Shown piece by piece: positions 6,227 to 10,478 of a DNA stretch of 10,478 bases. The stretch is taken from assembly GCA_002439665.1 (NCBI GenBank), contig DJPC01000059.1, positions 9,644 through 20,121 on the forward strand, read 5' to 3'. The notes under the pieces were generated by a model. That model was not told the origin of the DNA. It was given only the letters and a program-made list of their open reading frames with translations, and searched no databases. How positions within the stretch are numbered: the stretch's first letter is position 1; every line of letters starts with the position of its first letter. The DNA is from Dialister sp. UBA6422. GTDB taxonomy: Bacteria > Bacillota > Negativicutes > Veillonellales > Dialisteraceae. The position numbers and the translations under genes were made by a program.

Positions 6227-7002
6227 TATTGCTCATGAATATGGTAGATATCCAATGCATTTTTTCTTGTCTGGGCGATCACATCTTCTATAGCCATATG
6301 TTTCAATCTGGCTATTTCCTGTGCCACATATACCACATTGGATGGATCATTTCGTTTACCTCGATGAGGCGGCGGAGTCAAGTATGGGCTATCTGTTTCT
6401 ATCAGAAGCCGGTCCATAGGAATCTCTTTGGCCACCTCTTTGAGCTTTATACTTTTGGGAAATACCACTGGCCCAGCAAAGGAAATATAAAATCCAAGCT
6501 TCATAAGCTCTCTGGCAGTTTCTATACTCCCAGAAAAGCAATGAAGAATACCACGAAGCTTTGGACTTTGATATTCCTTTAAAATAGAAAGAGTATCCCC
6601 ATGGGCATCCCTATCATGGATTAGGATCGGCAAATCCAAATCTTTGGCCATTTCGATCTGCCTAGCAAACCAATATTTCTGGGTTTCCTTATCAGTATAC
6701 AGATAGTAGTAATCTAGCCCGATTTCACCAATGGCTTTTACTTTGCTATGAGACTTTGCCATATCCGCCAATTCCCTCATAGCATCTTCAGAAGCCTCTT
6801 TGGTAACCTGGGGATGAATCCCTACAGCCGCATAGATTCTTTCATACTTTTCTGCCAAAGCCACAGCTTTCCTGCTGGTTGTTACGTCTTCTGACGGGAT
6901 CACCACATAATCTAAGGTTTTAAAAATCCTAGCGATCACCGCTTCTCGGTCAGCATCAAACGCCTTGTCATATAGATGGGCATGGGTGTCAAAAAGACCC
7001 AT
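6226..7002 (-). CDS. tatD: TatD-family metal-dependent DNase/hydrolase
   Basis: A 258-residue TIM-barrel hydrolase of the TatD family, cytoplasmic 3'-5' nucleases acting on single-stranded DNA or RNA and linked to DNA repair. The metal ligands are all visible: H7 and H9 in DTHAHL, E93 in GEIGLDYY, H129 in LIHDRD, H154 in LHCFSG and D204 in ETDSPYL. GIHP (61-64) and RGKRNDPSN (214-222) are further family signatures. The length is typical. The ATG overlaps the metG stop by one base (TAATG), with GGTG a few bases upstream inside metG, so translation is probably coupled. The metG-tatD order is widespread in Firmicutes. The gene is sometimes called ycfH or yabD. Confidence 0.95.
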   Translation of the reverse strand: MGLFDTHAHLYDKAFDADREAVIARIFKTLDYVVIPSEDVTTSRKAVALAEKYERIYAAVGIHPQVTKEASEDAMRELADMAKSHSKVKAIGEIGLDYYYLYTDKETQKYWFARQIEMAKDLDLPILIHDRDAHGDTLSILKEYQSPKLRGILHCFSGSIETARELMKLGFYISFAGPVVFPKSIKLKEVAKEIPMDRLLIETDSPYLTPPPHRGKRNDPSNVVYVAQEIARLKHMAIEDVIAQTRKNALDIYHIHEQ

Positions 7003-8954
7003 TATTTCACCTTACTGCCTGCAGGCATATTTACGAAAGGCACCTGCAGCTGACCATCCTTAGAAGCTGCCAGAATCATTCCCTGGGATTCGATGCCCAT
7101 GAGTTTGGCAGGTTTCAGATTGGATACGAAAATGACATGCTTACCGATGAGGTCTTCTGGTTTATAGTACTGAGAAATACCGCTCACTACAGTGCGAGTA
7201 TCTCCATCGCCCAAAGAAACGGTCATTTTAATAAGCTTATTGGACTTTTCTACCTTTTCCGCAGTCAAGATTTCAGCGACACGCAGGTCGGTTTTGAAGA
7301 AATCATCAATGGAAATAGCATCCGCCTTTTCTTCTGCCTTCTTTTCTTTTTTAGCCCCTTTCTTTTCTGCTTTTTTAGGAGCTGGTTTTCCTTCTTCCTC
7401 TTCTTCGATTTCAATTCTTGGGAAAAGCTGTGGTCCTTTATTTACATGGGTACCCTCAGCAATACCGCCCCAAGTAAGGTCTTTGTAGCAAGCATCTTTG
7501 AAATCGGTGAGTCCCAGCTGGTTCCACATCTTTTCGCAAGCAATCGGAATGACCGGTTCTGCCATGAGAGCTACGAAACGAAGACCTTCGCACAGGTGGT
7601 ATAATACAGCATCTAAGACCGGTGCTTTGGATTCGTCTTTGGCCAGTGCCCAAGGCATGGTCACATCTACATACTTATTCAAGCTGCGAACAAAAGTCCA
7701 TACCGCTTTCAGCGCATCATTGATTTTCCAGCCATTCATACCAGCACGGAATGCTTCCAAAGTTTCAACTGCCTTGGCTTCGATGTCCTTAGATGCCGCT
7801 GCTACAGTTTCATCAGAAGAAGCATCGCCCTTGGTGAGGACACCCTTTCTATATTTTTCTACCATAGAAAGGCTTCTGTAGAGAAGATTGCCCAGGTCAT
7901 TGGAGAGGTCAGAATTGATACGGCTAATGAGACGGTCACGGCTGAAATTGCCATCCTGTCCCAGCTGGATATCATTCAAAAGATAGTAACGAATCGCATC
8001 GGAACCAAATTCCTGAAGAAGCGGGATGGGATCTACCACATTGCCCTTAGACTTGGACATCTTTTCCCCGTCTACAATGAGCCAGCCATGGCCGTAAACC
8101 ATTTTTGGCAGTTCAATACCCAGGCTCATAAGCATGATAGGCCAAATGATGGTATGGAAACGAACGATTTCCTTCCCTACCAGATGTACATCAGCGGGCC
8201 AGAACTTCTTGAATTTTTCTGGATCATCCACAATCCCAGCAGCAGTTAAATAATTGACCAGTGCATCAAACCATACATACACCACATGCTTGGGGTCAAA
8301 TGGTACTTTGATACCCCAAGTAAAGCTGGTACGAGATACGCACAGGTCTTCCAGACCACTCTTTACAAACTGAATCATTTCATTTCTGCGAGATTCTGGC
8401 TGAATGAAGCTTGGATTCTCTTCGATATATTTCATCCACTGGTCAGCATACTTGGACATTTTGAAGAAATATGCTTCCTCACTGACTCTCTGCAGCGGAC
8501 GGCCGCAATCTGGGCAAATATGATTTTCATCCAATTTATTTTCTGGCCAGAAAGATTCGCAAGGTACACAGTACCATCCTTCGTACTTGCCCTTGTAAAT
8601 ATCTCCCTTATCATAGGCACGCTGGAAAAGCATCTGTACTACCTTCTTGTGACGTTCTTCGGTGGTACGGATGAAATCATCATTAGAAATATTGAGTTCC
8701 TTCCAAAGCTGCTGGAACATACCGACGATTTTATTGGTATATTCGATAGGAGTAACACCAGCTTCCTCTGCTTTCTGTTCGATTTTCTGCCCATGTTCAT
8801 CAGAACCGGTCAAGAAAAATACATCATAGCCGTCTAGTCTTTTGAAACGAGCCATGCTATCTGCAATGGATGTGCAATAGGTATGACCAATATGCAACTT
8901 CGCACTAGGATAATAAATCGGGGTAGTAATATAATACTTTGGTTTTTCGTTCAT
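7002..8954 (-). CDS. metG: Methionyl-tRNA synthetase
   Basis: A 650-residue class I aminoacyl-tRNA synthetase that charges tRNA-Met, including the initiator. The HIGH motif is at 21-24 (KLHIGHTYC) and KMSKS at 298-302. The zinc-knuckle region has two cysteine pairs, C129-VP-C132 and C147-PD-C150. An anticodon-binding helical domain follows. A Glu/Lys-rich linker (about 515-544: EEEEEGKPAPKKAEKK onwards) joins it to a C-terminal Trbp111/EMAP-type tRNA-binding domain (545-650), with DLRVAEI and SQGMILAA typical of that fold, which also dimerises the enzyme. The start is supported by AGGAGG 7 nt upstream. It is first in a two-gene operon with tatD. The leader shows no T-box. Confidence 0.97.
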   Translation of the reverse strand: MNEKPKYYITTPIYYPSAKLHIGHTYCTSIADSMARFKRLDGYDVFFLTGSDEHGQKIEQKAEEAGVTPIEYTNKIVGMFQQLWKELNISNDDFIRTTEERHKKVVQMLFQRAYDKGDIYKGKYEGWYCVPCESFWPENKLDENHICPDCGRPLQRVSEEAYFFKMSKYADQWMKYIEENPSFIQPESRRNEMIQFVKSGLEDLCVSRTSFTWGIKVPFDPKHVVYVWFDALVNYLTAAGIVDDPEKFKKFWPADVHLVGKEIVRFHTIIWPIMLMSLGIELPKMVYGHGWLIVDGEKMSKSKGNVVDPIPLLQEFGSDAIRYYLLNDIQLGQDGNFSRDRLISRINSDLSNDLGNLLYRSLSMVEKYRKGVLTKGDASSDETVAAASKDIEAKAVETLEAFRAGMNGWKINDALKAVWTFVRSLNKYVDVTMPWALAKDESKAPVLDAVLYHLCEGLRFVALMAEPVIPIACEKMWNQLGLTDFKDACYKDLTWGGIAEGTHVNKGPQLFPRIEIEEEEEGKPAPKKAEKKGAKKEKKAEEKADAISIDDFFKTDLRVAEILTAEKVEKSNKLIKMTVSLGDGDTRTVVSGISQYYKPEDLIGKHVIFVSNLKPAKLMGIESQGMILAASKDGQLQVPFVNMPAGSKVK

Positions 8955-8975
8955 GAAAATTCCTCCTGCCTGTAT

Positions 8976-9039
8976 GGAAATCGGATTCCAATGATAAAAG
9001 CCTGATTTCCTTATGAGATAACCGATGATATTGTCTCAT
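8976..9039. repeat. Two inverted repeats in the metG leader
   Basis: ATGAGA (9013-9018) faces TCTCAT (9034-9039) across 15 nt, and GGAAATC (8976-8982) faces GATTTCC (9004-9010) across 21 nt. Both lie in the roughly 94-nt stretch between the proposed metG transcription start and the gene, so the leader RNA could form two consecutive hairpins. They do not match a T-box or SAM riboswitch core that I recognise. They may be chance, or a local control element. Confidence 0.35.
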
Positions 9040-9054
9040 CAGCATATTTTATCT

Positions 9055-9060
9055 ATTATA
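9055..9060 (-). promoter_or_regulatory. metG promoter -10 element
   Basis: A perfect TATAAT on the minus strand (ATTATA on plus), about 95 nt upstream of the metG start, in the gap after the restriction gene. The -35 region 16-17 bp upstream (ATCATT/TATCAT) matches the consensus poorly. No competing promoter was found in the gap. Confidence 0.55.
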
Positions 9061-9116
9061 CCGCTAGTGCCTTGGAAATGATAGATAGGAAATGGTAGTT
9101 GGTCACTGCTTACCTC

Positions 9117-9169
9117 TTCCTACCGAAAGCTTTTATGCCACCTTGCTGTAAAGAGAGCATTCCTACCGA
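9117..9169. repeat. Pair of 10-bp direct repeats upstream of metG
   Basis: TTCCTACCGA occurs at 9117-9126 and again at 9160-9169, 43 bp apart (about four helical turns), upstream of the metG promoter and downstream of the restriction gene. It could be a regulator site pair or chance. No dyad symmetry is seen within the unit. Confidence 0.25.
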
Positions 9170-9200
9170 TAAATATCCATTCTGTTATCCATAAAGGCTC

Positions 9201-10478
9201 TTACCTTCCATATCCATAAGGCCTACTATCTTCTGCAGCCATGGACTGGCTTCCTTCCCCACAAGCTATCCTATAAGTAGATTCCTCTTTATCCATCACA
9301 TAATCAGCCCATAGTTCACATTGCTCCATGACCGTAGTCAGAGCTTCTTCTTGACCATCCGGCGGATAATGATACTCATCCAAAAGTCTCCGTATCATCA
9401 TACGCATCTTCGCACGAGCAGATTCTTTAAGCTGCCAATCAATGGTCTCGTTGCGGCGAAGTTTCTCTGTCAGATCTCTTGTCATGGCAATGAGCTCATT
9501 ATTTTGATAAAAATCATGAATCGCCTGCGGCCGAGACAAAGCATCATAAAAAGCCTTTTCCTCTTCCGTAAGTCCCAGTTTCTTTCCTTCTTCATTAGCC
9601 TTAGAAATAGATTTAGCTAGCTGCAATAGTTCTTCTATCACTTCTGCATTGGTGAGTTGCCCATTCAAGTAGCGATTCATAGTCTTCTGCAAGCTTTCAC
9701 TAAACGTTTCTGACTTGACTACATTGGTTCTCTTATAAATCTTTACCTGATCCCCAATAAGTTTTTTCAATAATTCCACCGCAATATTTTTCTCCTTCAT
9801 CCGCCCCACTTCTTCCAAGAATTTCGGGTCGAAAATAGAGAATGCCTCGTCCACATCGGCAAAGAGATTTTTCACGCCTCCAGCCTGGATACTCTGCTTT
9901 AAAAGTTCAGCTATCCGCTCATTCACTTCCTTCAAGGATAATTTTCTGTCATCTCCCTGATTCATGAATCGCATAAGTTGTACCCGGATCGTCTCAAAGA
10001 AAGCAGCCTCAAAGCGAAGCGTTTCGGACACAATGGACGAGCATAGTGAAAGAGACTGATGAAGCAGCAAGGCTTGTTTCAAGAAATCTTCCATATCCTC
10101 TTTCTTCTTGGGATCCAACATGAAATTAACCGCTGCGGTGACGGTTTTTGCCCTCCTCAAATCAGATTCTCCGAAAAATTCTTGGTAATCAAAACCATGG
10201 AACAAATCTCGGCATACATCGAGTTTCTCTAAAAATTTCGGATAAGCCGCCTTAGCGATATCCATATTCCCATAATTTTTCCTATCACGAACTGTATAAT
10301 CATTCATGGCCTGTTTCAAAGCAGATGCAATACCCACATAATCTACAATGAGCCCACCCACCTTATCTTTATACACTCGATTTACACGAGCAATGGCCTG
10401 CATTAGGTTATACCCCTTCATGGGCTTATACACATACATGGTCGCCAAAGACGGCACATCAAATCCAGTAAGCCACAT
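9201..10478 (-). CDS. hsdR: Type I restriction endonuclease subunit R, C-terminal part
   Basis: The last 425 residues of HsdR, the motor and nuclease subunit of a type I restriction-modification complex; the frame is open at the window edge, so the N-terminal nuclease domain and first helicase lobe (likely about 600 residues) lie outside. Visible parts are helicase motif V at fragment residues 4-9 (TGFDVP) and motif VI at 27-34 (QAIARVNR), ending the RecA-like motor, then the long helical C-terminal domain that binds the methylase subunits, with [19 protein letters not shown] (about 344-362) typical of the EcoR124 (type IC) branch. About 20 polar residues ([19 protein letters not shown]) follow the last conserved helix. 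No stop or frameshift is visible. The first methionine in the fragment is internal. hsdM and hsdS are not in the window. Confidence 0.92.
   Translation of the reverse strand: MWLTGFDVPSLATMYVYKPMKGYNLMQAIARVNRVYKDKVGGLIVDYVGIASALKQAMNDYTVRDRKNYGNMDIAKAAYPKFLEKLDVCRDLFHGFDYQEFFGESDLRRAKTVTAAVNFMLDPKKKEDMEDFLKQALLLHQSLSLCSSIVSETLRFEAAFFETIRVQLMRFMNQGDDRKLSLKEVNERIAELLKQSIQAGGVKNLFADVDEAFSIFDPKFLEEVGRMKEKNIAVELLKKLIGDQVKIYKRTNVVKSETFSESLQKTMNRYLNGQLTNAEVIEELLQLAKSISKANEEGKKLGLTEEEKAFYDALSRPQAIHDFYQNNELIAMTRDLTEKLRRNETIDWQLKESARAKMRMMIRRLLDEYHYPPDGQEEALTTVMEQCELWADYVMDKEESTYRIACGEGSQSMAAEDSRPYGYGR

Noticed and set aside
7137..8837. Several long plus-strand open frames opposite metG
   Set aside because: They are antisense to a clearly conserved synthetase and their composition is that of a shadow frame.

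Overview
The window looks like chromosome from a low-GC, anaerobic-type Firmicute, most plausibly the Negativicutes (Dialister/Megasphaera/Veillonella-like). The support is AT-rich intergenic DNA, strong AGGAGG ribosome binding sites, a mazG-hup neighbourhood, a methionyl-tRNA synthetase with a fused C-terminal tRNA-binding domain, and a TrpXYZ-type ABC transporter. The lineage is inferred from overall impression; no marker here settles it. Every gene I can support is on the minus strand, so transcription runs from high to low coordinates. The plus-strand open frames are shadows.

In transcription order: (1) 10478-9201 is the C-terminal 425 residues of a type I restriction endonuclease subunit (HsdR), cut by the window edge. 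(2) 8954-6226 is a metG-tatD operon with a recognisable TATAAT promoter upstream, a 1-nt stop/start overlap between the genes, and a 21-bp bidirectional terminator that overlaps the tatD stop. (3) 5874-1884 is a four-gene ABC importer operon: lipoprotein substrate-binding protein, a second divergent membrane-anchored substrate-binding protein, permease, ATPase. It starts from an extended -10 promoter near 5990 and ends at a hairpin terminator at 1841-1867. (4) 1572-490 is mazG, encoding a nucleoside triphosphate pyrophosphohydrolase. (5) 395-84 is hup, encoding an HU protein with a lysine-rich tail, closed by a strong bidirectional terminator at 24-76.

The core genes cover translation (MetG), DNA/RNA-end metabolism (TatD), nucleotide-pool cleaning (MazG) and nucleoid architecture (HU). 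The accessory-looking parts are the HsdR fragment and the transporter. The transporter resembles the tryptophan-type TrpXYZ family, but its substrate cannot be read from sequence alone, and no tryptophan T-box is visible in its leader.

The least ordinary features lie in and around the transporter operon. There are two non-identical binding proteins for a single permease/ATPase pair. Each of the two large gaps inside the operon holds a long perfect inverted repeat: 13-bp arms at 4760-4804, and a 31-bp palindrome at 3589-3619. Also notable are a MazG whose second catalytic domain seems to have lost its acidic motif and whose N-terminus looks like an eroded methylase domain, and a GC-rich double-hairpin element at 1690-1735 that resembles dispersed repeats of gut Firmicutes. 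I found no CRISPR array, insertion sequence, tRNA or rRNA, and no convincing undescribed multi-gene system.
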